DNA of 64,000 nt, taken from Drosophila pseudoobscura. Taxonomy: Eukaryota > Arthropoda > Insecta > Diptera > Drosophilidae. Every line of letters starts with the position of its first letter. Position 1 is the first letter of the stretch. Both the position numbers and the translations under genes were made by a program. Positions 1 to 11,007 of this stretch are shown piece by piece. The stretch is taken from NCBI RefSeq assembly GCF_009870125.1, contig NC_046679.1:6324001-6388000 (forward strand), read 5' to 3'. The notes beneath the pieces were generated by a model, which saw only the letters and a program-made list of their open reading frames with translations, made no database searches and was not told the origin of the DNA.

Positions 1-279
1 CTGCCCACACCCTATGTGGCCGAGAAGATTGTGAAGGGCGTGCTGCTGAACGAGCGCATGGTATACGTGCCAAAAATCTTTGCACTCAGTGTGTGGCTGC
101 TCAGGTGATAATTGAATTAGCCGGGCACCAAGTGCCAACGCTTAACGATTTCACTATCATTTTCATTTTCATTTTCCCTTTCATTGTGTAGACTGTTGCC
201 CACCAAGTGGCAGGATTACATGCTGCTGCGCTTCTACCACTTCGATGTGCGCAGATCCCACCTGTTCTACTGGAAGTGA
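1..279 (+). CDS. C-terminal end of a short-chain dehydrogenase/reductase (5' part outside window)
   Basis: Two exons are visible: 1-104 (donor AG|GTGATA) and 192-279 (acceptor TTGTGTAG), joining in frame and ending in TGA at 277-279. The encoded tail begins LPTPYVAEKIVKG, contains LLPTKWQDYM and ends HLFYWK. It matches the C-terminal helix region of membrane-associated SDR16C/retinol-dehydrogenase-like enzymes and is plainly related to the tail of the complete SDR at 9786-11007 (compare LLPVGWQDKA). The Rossmann fold and catalytic Tyr/Lys must lie left of the window, so the substrate cannot be judged. Its stop codon is only 163 bp from the stop of the opposite-strand chitin-binding gene, a tail-to-tail arrangement in which 3' UTRs may overlap. 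Confidence 0.85.
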
Positions 280-442
280 GATTCCGCTCCGGCATTTTCA
301 TGGAACAACTCTCATTGTTCACCATTTGCAGCTCTTAATTTAATGAATAGCTATTTACACTAACTTTAAACTAAAAGTAAATCTATTTTCAAACTGATGT
401 GGCAAGGCCATGTTCTGTCTGCGCTGCTGATAAGGCCTCCAA

Positions 443-1165
443 TCATTGCGCCGTGTTCGGCAATGGCTTTGATGGATATCGCTTCCGCAGTCTTAGTGCC
501 TGGCTGTAGCACTTTTGCTGGGATCTCTGCACGCAGGAGCGCTGCTCGTAGTTCCACGTGTAGTTCAGGGGACAGCGATGGATGATCTTGTAGCCGTTGG
601 AGCAGTAGTAGAAGTAGGCGCAATTGCTCGGATGCGGTATGAAGCCGTAGACACCGGTGAGGCAGCTGATGATGGATCTGGCCGGTTGCCTCTGGACGCA
701 GGACACCAGCTGGGCGGGCGTGCAGGTCTTGGCCAGGCCCGCTCCCTCGTAGCAGACCATATAAGGATAACAGGGCCCGGCATTCTGCAGTAAGCGGAGG
801 GTTATGGCCAGAGGCTGTGGGGATTTCGTTGTGTTGACTATCAGGTCCGTCAAAGTTTCTCGATTCGCTGGCGATTCGGTGGTGCTGGCTGCCAAATCCG
901 ATCCCTTTGCCTGGCATCGCTTCACCAGGGCGCGATCCACACACCGCTCCGTGATGTCGTCGTAGTAGTGCTCGCCCAGGCACTCGGCCTCGAAGGAACC
1001 CGCTCCGGCGCAGTAAATGTACTTGGAGCAATTGCTGTGGCTGGCCACGTAGACACCCAGCTTGGGGGCACTGGCACACTCCTCATAGTCCAGGGCCAAA
1101 GTTCGATAGCCCACGAAGGTCACCAGAGCCATGTGGAACCAGGAGATACTGCTTTTCGTTGACAT
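443..1165 (-). CDS. Secreted chitin-binding (peritrophin-A / CBM14) protein
   Basis: Single-exon ORF of 240 residues starting at ATG 1165 in a good fly context (ACAAAATG) and ending in TGA at 443-445. The N-terminus reads as a signal peptide (hydrophobic stretch around residues 8-25, likely cleavage just before LDYEECAS). A first CBM14 six-cysteine module spans about residues 31-84 and a second about 167-218, the latter with the typical aromatic core FYYCSNGYK. Between them is a cysteine-containing segment (about 124-160) that looks like a degenerate middle module. CBM14 modules bind chitin in peritrophic matrix or cuticle, so an extracellular structural role is expected. The C-terminus is basic (LRLRKRYPSK). 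No catalytic domain is present. I do not assign a melanogaster name. Confidence 0.88.
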   Translation of the reverse strand: MSTKSSISWFHMALVTFVGYRTLALDYEECASAPKLGVYVASHSNCSKYIYCAGAGSFEAECLGEHYYDDITERCVDRALVKRCQAKGSDLAASTTESPANRETLTDLIVNTTKSPQPLAITLRLLQNAGPCYPYMVCYEGAGLAKTCTPAQLVSCVQRQPARSIISCLTGVYGFIPHPSNCAYFYYCSNGYKIIHRCPLNYTWNYEQRSCVQRSQQKCYSQALRLRKRYPSKPLPNTAQ

Positions 1166-2657
1166 TTTGTGCGACTGTTGTGGCTGGATGGCTTCTGAAG
1201 ACTGGCTTCTGTTCGGGGGTATCTGAAGATAGTGTGGTCGGAATATTTTTGCATGTGACTTACTGATAGCAAAATATACTGCGGCAGAGAGTACTTGTAG
1301 CCTCGTGTATTACGTGATAATTTGCTTAGATAATGCTGATGAGTTCTGGGAGTTACAGAGGGCCCTCGTTTACGGGCTCCATAGCATACTTTCCTGCAGA
1401 GCGGGCACACACAGATTTAATGACCAAACCGCAATACTTCACATTACTCTTCAGAGCGGCAGGCACACAGCTCAATAAAATTGAAAACGCACTCAATACA
1501 CAATTAAGTGTCGCCACTTCCGCCCAGGGCCAAACAGTGAGGCCAGCCACACGCACACAGACCATCCTCATTCATTCACATCATCATCTCCATCATCCCC
1601 ATCATCCCCATCATCATCGGCATCATCATCATCATCATGTGGATGCAGCAGCCCATCCATCCATGGCCGTTGGCAGTTAAGCGATTTAATATTCGATGAG
1701 ATATTCATAACTTGCAATTAGGTTTGGTGTCGCGCTCGATTTTCCACGGATGTCCTCGGATTTCTGTTCTCCCTTTCTCTGCCCTGCTCTGCTTTTTCCG
1801 CAAACGATTGCGCGCTGGCTGATTAATGAAGAATTACCAGGGCAAATGGCTGGGATCTGTGGGCATTATCCAATTCCCAACTACCCGACTGTCATTAACA
1901 TAATATTCGATGCTGTCAACGGCCACGGCAGCGCCAATCGTGCGCAAATTAAAATATTATTAATTGTTAATTAAACGCAGTCGAATGCCAGTCGGGATGG
2001 CCGTGTTGTGGCATATTTTTCGATTCATCTTTAGCCAGATACGAGGTAACAGGTTATTCCGAAACACCCCAGAGACAGACGATGCCGCAACAGAAGCAAC
2101 GCCAAGGGACCCCATATGGTGCAGCAGTGCATCTCAAGTGCATTAAGTGCACGTTGAAATTTTCAAATGCAAACTCCAACTCGAACTCCAACTCCAAAGG
2201 AAAGGCAACATGTGCGTCAAGAACAACAAATACTCGTACAGACAGACAGACAGCTCGCACTGGATCTTTTATGAGAGAAAACGTTTCAGAAAGTAAATTC
2301 TAATTACAATTATGGAAGAGAAGACCCCCAGCACCTGCAGCCACCACTGACTCCTCGACTCCTCGACAATCCATGCGCATGCGCAGCGGCATCGGCAGCG
2401 GCTTCCACTCTAACCCGATCCGATCCATAAAAATAGCTCACTAATTATTTGTATGCTAGGGTTACAATCCACATAAAAAACAAACAAACTGTCGAGCATT
2501 TTTATGAGATCTCTCTCTCTCTCTCTTGTGTCGCCCCTCTTTGTCTTTGTGCCCCCGCAAAGATTTTATTCGTTTTGTTTTTCAGAATTCGATGTTGATG
2601 AGTTTGTATTTTCAATAACAGTTCAATTTGCAGTGGAGTTGGTTGCGTTCTGCCTGC
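1166..2657. other. Intergenic spacer with simple repeats
   Basis: I see no convincing coding exon. The block contains the 5' side of the chitin-binding gene (left end), a CAT-rich microsatellite near 1579-1639 and a (CT)8 run at 2511-2526. Around 2175-2200 there is an AACTCCAACTC-type run. The remainder is ordinary AT-rich fly spacer. Confidence 0.5.
1579..1639. repeat. CAT/ATC-rich microsatellite
   Basis: Interrupted tandem array of TCA/CAT units with CATCCCC interruptions, ending in an uninterrupted run of about six CAT units. Confidence 0.85.
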
Positions 2658-2951
2658 CTAGATGGTGGCATCTGGATCGCCGTATCCGCCATGCCATCGG
2701 GCCGTATTCGACCGATCCAGATCCTCCATGGACTGCATGTACTGTCGCAGCTGTGCAAGGACGCGGTCTGTGCGCTCCTCCAGATGATCCAGGGCCATGT
2801 TCAGAGCATCCAGGTTCATGATGACACTGTCCATAATGCGCTCTGTGTTTCGTCTGAGGACCACCAAAGCGTCGACGCTTGCATTCAGCTGGCGGCTCCT
2901 GTACCGCTGTGACTCCTCCGTCGGCTGCTCGTCTTCTTCGCTGCGGTCCAT
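2658..2951 (-). CDS. Small coiled-coil protein, UPF0184/bublin (BBLN)-like
   Basis: ORF of 97 residues from ATG 2951 to a stop at 2658-2660. This is the only in-frame ATG at the 5' end, since the open frame further upstream offers only TTG. The N-terminus is acidic (MDRSEEDEQ). It is followed by a heptad-like amphipathic helix whose core, LDALNMALDHLEERTDRV, resembles the conserved helix of the UPF0184/bublin family (pattern LDxLNxxLDxLEexxDxl). The family is about 80-100 residues long, which fits. Bublin proteins are small coiled-coil proteins linked to intermediate-filament organisation in nematode gut; flies lack cytoplasmic intermediate filaments, so the function here is open. The family call is from memory of the motif only. 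No intron is evident, so a retrocopy of a family member elsewhere is possible. Confidence 0.6.
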   Translation of the reverse strand: MDRSEEDEQPTEESQRYRSRQLNASVDALVVLRRNTERIMDSVIMNLDALNMALDHLEERTDRVLAQLRQYMQSMEDLDRSNTARWHGGYGDPDATI

Positions 2952-3409
2952 TGGGGCTGGGCTGGGCTGGGCTTTCAGGCAGGCTAACTCTCGAGTGTGC
3001 AAATTGGAACTGTTATTGCCTATATGTAACTACAATATTGTTTTACTTAATACATAATTTTTATGTTATTTTTACAGGTGGTACGCTGAAGTGTAAAGCA
3101 AAATCACTTTCGTTCAAAAATATTGGAAAATATATACATACATATATTTCCAAATGTTGATAATAGCTGGCTCTCAGTTCTGCTTACATATAAAAACTAT
3201 GTAAATTTACACAAAAAATATGCTCTATTGAGGGGTGTATGGGTTTACGAGGGTGCTTTTGAAAAGGATACAGGAATAGGAAACAGATAGCTACTTGGAA
3301 AGCCTCTCTATACGTTTAAGCTTAACCCTGCCCCGAGTTGAGGGATTGCTTAATGAATTACTAGACCTATCGTCTTCTATCCTCCCACTAAATTTAGGCC
3401 ACACAATAG

Positions 3410-3485
3410 ATAACTCTGCACAGAGGGTATCTACTAGTTGGAGTACTCGATTATAGAACCCTTTGTTTTGTGTTTTGTTTGAAAT
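3410..3485. mobile_element. Degenerate transposon terminus
   Basis: Contains CTCTGCACAGAGGGTATCTA followed by an ACTCGATTATAG-type segment and a T/G-rich TTTGTTTTG run. This order (short hairpin, GGGTATCTA, ACTCGAxTATAG, T-rich end) recurs in degenerate form elsewhere in this window. It matches the general look of ends of abundant non-autonomous Drosophila elements. The family cannot be assigned from sequence reading alone. Confidence 0.45.
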
Positions 3486-6400
3486 GAGCAACCATTACAG
3501 GCGACGCTTAAATCGTTGACTTAATTAAATCCATTTACAAAATGGCACTGGCCATTATTTATACACATCAATTATAAATCGTGCGCTGCGCTTGCAATAT
3601 TCATATTCACTTGTCAAAATGTCAACTCAAAATAGAATATTTATGCATTTTTATGTGGCATAACGCTCCACGAACTGTACTCCCGAACTGAAGCGTCCTA
3701 TCGTCGATGGATGGGGGGAAAAATGACAATCCAAAACTATAAATACACGGCGTGCAACCGAAGAGGAAATCAATTTTTTTGGCCCCATACTGCGGCGGAG
3801 TGCCGCCTGAGGGATGCCGTGCACTGCAAGGCCCTTTCTTGCCACAACACTAGTTGCCACAAATTAACTTTGAATTAAAGGCAAATGGCTTTGCTTGTGG
3901 TTTGGCTTATGGTTCGGCTTCTTCCATGGCATTAACAGGATCGGGTTCCTGTTGGCCAGTTCTCGGGCCAGCTCCGGTTGACCAGCAACTTGGCTGCTGT
4001 TGGCCCGGCTGCTGTTCCACTCGTGTTCAACGTAATTAATTTTCATTGAAAGTGACTGCAGCATCGACTGTCCTCTCGACTGTCCATCGGCTGGAAAATG
4101 TCTGAAGTGTACTTCCTGCCACACACACAAGCCATTAACCGACCTGTTTCCGTCCATTCCGGCTCCTGACGTTTTCTTTGTGGCTTACTAAAATCTGTTA
4201 TTATTGTCATTAAGGAGGCTTTTGTTGTCTGACGTTGGCACTGGATGGCTCTTACTCGCATGCATGCATTTTTCTCTCTTCTCTTCCTCAAGGCTTTTGC
4301 TGTTTGGGATTCTGTGAGATTTTGCGTAGGCCATGTTCTTGAGACTGTCATCGGTTCGGTATTGAATTTTCCGCACAATTTAAGGCAAAAACTTGTTGCT
4401 ACTCGTGTGCATGGCTTTCCTGCTGTTGCAGCACTTTGTCAATGCATTTTAAGGGCTGCCTCGTCATTAGTTGAAAGCGCTTAGTTTGCATCGTTTGTTG
4501 CCCATTGGATACCCTTTTAATGAATTGAAAAGCTGTTTGTCACACACAGAAAAATAAGCATGTCCTGTCCATCCACTACCTCAGTGCACTGGAACTTATA
4601 CAAAAGATTTGTCAGAGTGTCTGGGGGCTCCTCCGCCTCTTGTTGGACTGTTTCTCGGTAGGTTTTCGTCATCAGCTTGTCATGGCTTTTACATTGTTTT
4701 GGCCAAATGAAGGCGTATCGTTTATGTGTGCTGCCACGTAAGCGGAGTCCCTGCTCGTTCTGGCCATTGTCCTTGGCAGCCAGAGGAGGAGAGGGAGGCG
4801 GTCTGCCCTGGCTGTTCTACATACTCTTAAATAAAGTTCATAAACTTTGTCACGGCTTCGAGATCGTCTCGCCCCTTGGGCCGGGGACACGACTCCTCTG
4901 TGCCTGTACATGCAACATAGTGCGCATCGTTGGGCTGTTATTGTTTTTGCCAACTTTTCACTTTGGTTATGAAATGTCCAAGGGGATTGCAAACGCCTGG
5001 CCGTACGTATCCTTGCAAACGGACCGGCCAGTCAGTTGCAGTCGTTTGCCAGGGCCCCATCATCATCTTTATGCGGCTCCTCATCCACCGCTGACCCGTG
5101 ACCCGACTCTGTCCGGGCCATGGACGATGTGGAGTTTTTCGGCCAGGCTTTTCATTTCGCTTGAGTGTGAGTGCCCCCTGTGTGTATGTGCTGTTATGCT
5201 TATATCCTGCGGCTTAAGTATTTGTTGTTTTACAACGGTTCAGTCTGTTTGCCAAGTAAATAAAAGCTGTTAACTAGTTTTCACACACCAAGACACAAAA
5301 GGAGAAGACAGCGACGGCGACAGCGATAGAGCGAGAAAGAGAGGGAGCTACGGGTCACGGAGAATAGGATAGAGAAAGAGGCACGTGCTCGACAATTTTT
5401 TGCCTCAGTTGCTGCTGCTGCTCCTCTGCTCTAAACTGCTTTTGTGCTTTTGTGCGTAGCGCAGCACTCCTCGTGTATGAGCAATTATTTAATGCCATCC
5501 TTCTGTCCGTCCGTCTTGGTCCACTTGTCCGTGCTTGGGCTGTCCGTCTGTTCCTCTTGTTAACGTTGTCTTTGGGGCTGGCGCTGGAGCTGGGGCTTTG
5601 TCTCTGCCTCCACCTCTTTTGTGTCGCTCATTTATTTGTGTTTATCCTTTCGCTTTTAATTGTGGCTCTGTCCCGCTCGCTCTGTACGGCCTGTGACCGG
5701 GCATCTCTGTCGCACTCCGGCGTACAATTACAAGTGTTTGTTGGGTAAATAAAAGCGTTACCTCTCCGGGTCTTGAGTCCCATCGTTGACGCATCGTTTG
5801 CATGCTCACTTAATGCCGTCCACGGCATTGTCCCTGCCTCTGCTCTCTGTCTGTGGCATGTAAAATTAATTACACGAATTAAGCTTCCACTAAGGACTGA
5901 TAGCCGCACACAGGTGTTGGCTGTTGTCTGTTGTCTGCTGGCTGCTGGCTGGGGCTCCTCAATGTAACGTATTTTCCTTAGATAATTCCCATACAACTTG
6001 CTGCACCTCCGAGAAAGAGGCGGGGTCATCAATTCATTCACCTATCGCGCACAGACACATGTGTTGCCCATTAGGAGACGGCCACGCCCACGCAGCCAAG
6101 GATGGGGCACGGCACGGCCAACGAACCATGCGACGCCAAAAATTTCCATTTGGTTGCTTGAACCGTGCATAAATATGTCAATAAGGATTTACCCCGTAAC
6201 CCCAAGGCGCAATGAAATCTTAAAGAACTATAAAAAACCATGAGGGAAAACTGTAAGACTGGGGGGAAAACCCACAGCTAAAATAAACAAGGGGAAAAGG
6301 GAACAGGAGCAGGAACAGGAGCAACAGGATCGGGAGCTGGCAACCTGCCACGCATTTCCAACTGTTAAATTATGACATACAACTGTCAGAGTCGGTTCAA

Positions 6401-8284
6401 GTGGATCTGCTGCTGCCGGTGCTCCCTGGCAGGCGTGAGAAACTGTTATCCTTGCACCTAAACAAACACATTCGAAATGGAGATGCAGTAGCTGCACACA
6501 ACAGATCCTTCAGACAGCTACTACACTCGTACTCGTCCTCGTTGCTGCCGTCCTCTGGTGTCCAATGGCAAAATGTTGTCGATCCTTGAAATCCTTACGC
6601 ATTACACGACCAGCTAATTTATTTACTTTACTTTATCTGTGTATCCCGAACACATGTTGCAGGATAGTAATAATCAGAATGGTATGTTGCCGCATCCCGT
6701 GGCTGGCTGGCTGGCTCATTAGGTCCTGTCCTGCTGCTGCGGCAGTAGCACTTCAAAATTGGTGTTGACAGTTGCCCTGAGAAATTGCCTCGCCTTTCAT
6801 CCCTTCCATCTCCTTCTCCAACATTCCCAAAGTCCTTGCTGTCCGTCCGGGACATGCTAATGTGAAATATTACAGAAATAATGGAAAAAATGGAGAAGCC
6901 ATCAAGATGAACGAACGCGCTTGAGCACTCTAACTCCGCTCAACACTTTTCACTTGATGTCAGGAGCCGGGAGCCGGGAACCGGGGGCCCCTTTGCCGTG
7001 GGAAACTTCGGTGTTCAGGTTTAACCAGCACTAATCCTTTACCTTAAGTACTTTGCTGCATTTTTGCTGGCAGAGAACACTCCACTCATCGCCCTGCGAC
7101 CCGCGCCCTGCGCCCCGCCGCCAGTGTTCTTCTAGGGCCCTTTGAGGCTGAAGTGCTGTTGTCGAGCTGCAGCGCTGAGTGGCTCGGAGTTTTGACAATT
7201 AAGGGGGTCACAGTGGAGTGGTGCTGTGCCAGCACGGGATGGATGTATCTTCATAGCTTTCGGCTGCCGATAAGGCAGCCCAGCCTTGTGCTGGCAGCCC
7301 GTCCTCCATTTGCATACGCAGACGTTGCGCACATAAATCATCAAAATCGAATCGCCACAAAAAGCAGAAACAGAAACAGAAAGCAGCGCCTGCCAAGCGG
7401 CACCACGTGCACAAAGTGTGACCCGATTTTGGCCACATTCAAACCTGTCAGGGAATTCGCTTAAATAAATATAAAATTGCATCACGTGCAGCGCCAATCG
7501 AAAATCCAAAAAAAACACAAGAGAAATAATGAAAATTCTTCATGGGAGCTCACACAGACAGCAGCCCTTCTGCCTGAGGAACAAATTGCAGTCGGATCCG
7601 TAATTGCGCCGAAAAACGTATAAAGAACTCCACATGGAGGCTGCGTAATTATGCCCTTGAAGAGGGTATTGCGGTTCCACCCAGATGTTGTGCCGCTATA
7701 AAGTTGCACAGTTTTGGAGCTCTATGACTAAATCTTTTCATAAATAAATATATACAATTATGAAGCAAATCGGAACATAAATCATACCTAGTACATATAT
7801 ATGTGAGGGTATCTAAATTGTCGTTATTCAAAGTTCTCATTCTACTTTGAATTCAATTTGCATTGAACTGAGGCAAAGACGGAACGACTTATAGCCAGGC
7901 AGCGATCGACACATGCCCTCGAGTGCGTCAAATCCAATAAATTCATAGAAAAATTGTCGCAAGTGGAAGGGTTATTCGAACAACGGAAACTGAGGGGGTG
8001 AGGCAACACCTTTGTGGGGCTGAAACTCTTTAAAATGCTATTTTACCCAAGCGGAAGATTAGCCTCGACGATTGAATGCCCTCGAGTGTTTTTATACCCC
8101 TTTATGTTTTGGGCAAAGACTCTATTCACGGACAAACTTGATCCCCAAATCATGCTACCTTTATTGTGGTTTTTCCTTGGACAGAAAAACAGAATATGAA
8201 ATATACATATTTCACGTTGTACGTTTTTGTCGTTCGCTTTGCTATTTTTAACTAAAAACCACAGCCGGCAACTGCTCCACTTTG

Positions 8285-8312
8285 CTCCACTCCACTCCAC
8301 TCCACTCCACTC
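8285..8312. repeat. (CTCCA)n tandem repeat
   Basis: About five and a half perfect CTCCA pentamers, with a partial copy just upstream at 8275-8280. Confidence 0.9.
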
Positions 8313-8666
8313 TGGTGTGCTGTGTGCTGTGCTGTGTGTGCACTCTGGCCGCACTCCGGGTTGTGCTCTATCGTGGCACTACTTTATTCCGGCACTTGCC
8401 ATCTCTTTTTTACCCAATATCAAATTATCCTTTGGCTCTGGCGCTCTATGTCTCTATGCTCCATTTTGGTGTGGCATGTATGTTTTTGTTGTACATCTCT
8501 CTGTTTATTGAGCTCTAGCTATACGAGAGAAAAATCTACATAAATACGTCCATATGTGCATATATGTGCTGCATGGGTTGTGTGTAAATTGTAGTCTTTT
8601 TGTTGGTTTTTTATTTATTACTAATGGGCTGGGTATTGGTATGTTGTTGTTGTACTCGTATTGCCT

Positions 8667-8685
8667 CTGCTGCTGCTGCTGCTGC
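8667..8685. repeat. (CTG)n microsatellite
   Basis: Six tandem CTG units in non-coding spacer. Similar short CTG/CAG runs occur at 29190-29215 and 30965-30985. Confidence 0.85.
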
Positions 8686-8719
8686 CACTTCTATTGCTGT
8701 TGTTTTACCCGGTACTTAT

Positions 8720-9330
8720 AGAGTATTACTAGGGGTATATTGTGTTTAAGTATATTTCCGGCAGCACCTTATCCTTAGTATATTCATAGAATTTTATAAA
8801 CTATACCTTAAACGACGCCTAACTAATGCCAGAGTTTTAAAAGTTTAAATTTTGAAAAAATTCCTTAAAAAATTCTTAAATTTTAAACTTGAATGCTTAC
8901 TACTACCCAGACCGTAGGCTGAAGTTTCAAAGTGTACAGGTCTAATTTTTAGGTACATTTATCAGCTTTTCAGAATTGCATGGTTCATTACCACCAGATG
9001 TAAGGTACTTAAGTTATAAGAAAAAGAAGCACTGCCCCCTACATTAGCAAAAAATACAAAATTTTTAAGATTATTTATCAAAAACTTGTAAATTATTCGT
9101 TGCTTAAAAATGCTGTTTTATAGTGTAACCGATCATGGTATTTGATTTATGAAAACCCGTATTTCGATGAGTTTAAAAGCCAAAGCTACCAGAAATGTGA
9201 TGGCAAAATTTCAAGTTTCTCTTAAATATTTCTGCAATTGTTTTTTATCTGCACTTCGAGACCTTTACCATAATTTTTGAGAGGGCTGTTTGTATAGTTT
9301 TCGGCTGTTGGAATTGACAACGGGGTAACT
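8720..9330. mobile_element. AT-rich block, possible transposon relic
   Basis: A roughly 600 bp stretch unlike its neighbours: AT-rich, free of the CA/CT microsatellites seen on both sides, with repeated AAATTTT/TTTAAAA strings and a near-inverted pair around 8838-8886 (GTTTAAATTTTG versus AAATTTTAAAC). It begins near an AGGGGTATATTG string similar to transposon ends in the window. There is no ORF and no recognisable transposase. The call rests on composition only. Confidence 0.3.
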
Positions 9331-9785
9331 TTCAGTCGACTCTTGTACCTACTGGTTGCTGCTGGGTGCATATTGAACATTACGTACCGCGGACGCGGCT
9401 GAGGCTGCGGCTGATGCCGCGTCTCATCTGTGCAGGAGGTGAATTTTCTATTTATTGGCTGACAATGTGAGATTTGTAGTGTGTGTGTTTTTTAAAAGGG
9501 GTTGCCTGACATTCTAAATGGCTTGTCATTCGAGGAGTTGGCCGCACTTTCGGGCCATATCGGAGCCGCACAAATTGCCAAACTTTTGAAACTCGACCAA
9601 TTATCCGGGTCAATGGGGAATGGAATGGAATGGCTTGAGTGCAGCCAGTCGATTGGCTCGACTGAACGAGTTTCGCAGCACAGTCGACCGACGCGTCGTC
9701 GTCTGATATTCGCGGTGCCGACCGATCAAATTGTTTTCGCCACTCTCCCAGCCCGGTTGTGGTCGCTCTCCAAGTCAGCGGGAAA

Positions 9786-11007
9786 ATGTCTATAACGAAG
9801 ACTCTGTTGAAGCTGAGAGCTCATGTCGCTGTGGCAATCCTTGCCGTGCTCTCCCCACTCCTCGTTCTAGTGGCTCTGATGTGGAAACTTTTGGGCCAAC
9901 TCTTCTGCTGCTCCTCTCCCAAGAGCGTCGTGGGCGAGGTGGCTGTGGTGAGTTTTTCGCCGAAACAACATCAAGCCTAAAGCCTTCAATCAAAGGTGGT
10001 TGTATCTGAAAATAGGTAACTGGAGGTGGTCATGGCCTGGGACGAGCCATAGCCCTGGAACTGGCCGGCAAGGGCTGCCACATAGCCGTTGTGGACATCA
10101 ATCTGCCAGGAGCCGAGAACACTGTCAAGCAGATCCAGGAAAAGGCAAAGGTTCGCGCCAAGGCCTACAAGGTACGGAAACGGGTTTCCTAGAACTATTA
10201 CAACTATATACACAGAGTAATTACATCAATTAATGGATTCATTTCACCCAAGGTCGACGTCACCAATTACCTGGAACTTGTTGAGCTAAACAACCAAGTG
10301 GCTGGCGACCTAGGCCCAGTGACGGTGCTTATCAACAATGCAGGAATCTTGTTGCACCGCAAATCTTTGGATCCGGAGCCGAGCGATGTGCAGCAAATGA
10401 TAGATGTGAACCTGGCTGCGCACTTTTGGGTGAGATCCCTCTATAAATGGCGGCTTTCATTAGTTATATTTCCCTGTCCTTCCCTCTCAGACCCGGATGG
10501 TATTCCTGCCCACCATGAAGGCAATGCGCAGGGGTTACCTGGTGACCATCAGCTCCCTAGCAGGTGAGAAACCCCCTCGATGATCGTTCCTGTTCACAAC
10601 TGTCTGCCCTTTCAGGCCTGTTTGCCGTGCCCTACAACACCACCTACTCGGCCACCAAGGCCGGCACGACGGCCCACATGCGGGCTCTGCGCATGGAGCT
10701 GAGTCTGGAGCGGCAGAAGGACATCCATGTGTGCACGGTGATGCCCACCTTCCTGGAGGCCAACGAGGAGCTGGCGACTCTCACAAATCAGGTGAAAATC
10801 TCCAGCGTGTATCCCCTGATCAGTGCCAAGGCAGCTGCCCGCCGGATTGTGCACGGCATGCTCCGAGGCGAGCGGGAGATATTGCTGCCAGGGCTGGCCT
10901 CCTTTCTGTACCGTCTGCTCACCCTGCTACCCGTCGGCTGGCAGGATAAGGCGATAATCATCATATCTGGCAGTAAACTTGAACAGTTTTGCACGATAAG
11001 GAAATAG
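9786..11007 (+). CDS. Membrane-anchored short-chain dehydrogenase/reductase (SDR16C / retinol-dehydrogenase-like)
   Basis: Five exons: 9786-9947, 10016-10171, 10253-10429, 10491-10563, 10616-11007, all with GT-AG borders and phases that join to a 319-residue protein. ATG 9786 is the first in frame and precedes a hydrophobic anchor (about residues 13-36). The nucleotide-binding motif TGGGHGLGR begins at residue 56, NNAG lies near 134-137, the catalytic Ser is about 187 (VTISS) and the active-site pair is Tyr200/Lys204 (YSATK). All catalytic residues are intact. Family members reduce or oxidise retinoids, sterols or other lipids at the ER or lipid droplets using NAD(P); the substrate here is unknown. 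The C-terminus resembles the partial SDR at 1-279, so the two are likely a tandem duplicate pair separated by two opposite-strand genes and a long spacer. Confidence 0.93.

Larger units (their letters stand above)
2952..9785. other. Long intergenic spacer (about 6.8 kb)
   Basis: No coding exon is supported; open frames here are short, low-complexity and lack plausible splice or start context. Content includes transposon-end-like sequence near 3410-3485, a broken TACCC/GGGTA pair near 7645-7660, a (CTCCA)n array at 8285-8312, a CTG run at 8667-8685 and an unusual AT-rich block at 8720-9330. The last 150 bp or so probably include the 5' leader and promoter of the SDR gene at 9786. Confidence 0.5.

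Noticed and set aside
2952..3002. N-terminal extension of the bublin-like protein
   Set aside because: The extended frame begins at TTG and encodes a repeat-derived Pro/Ser-Ala stretch; ATG 2951 is the only credible start.
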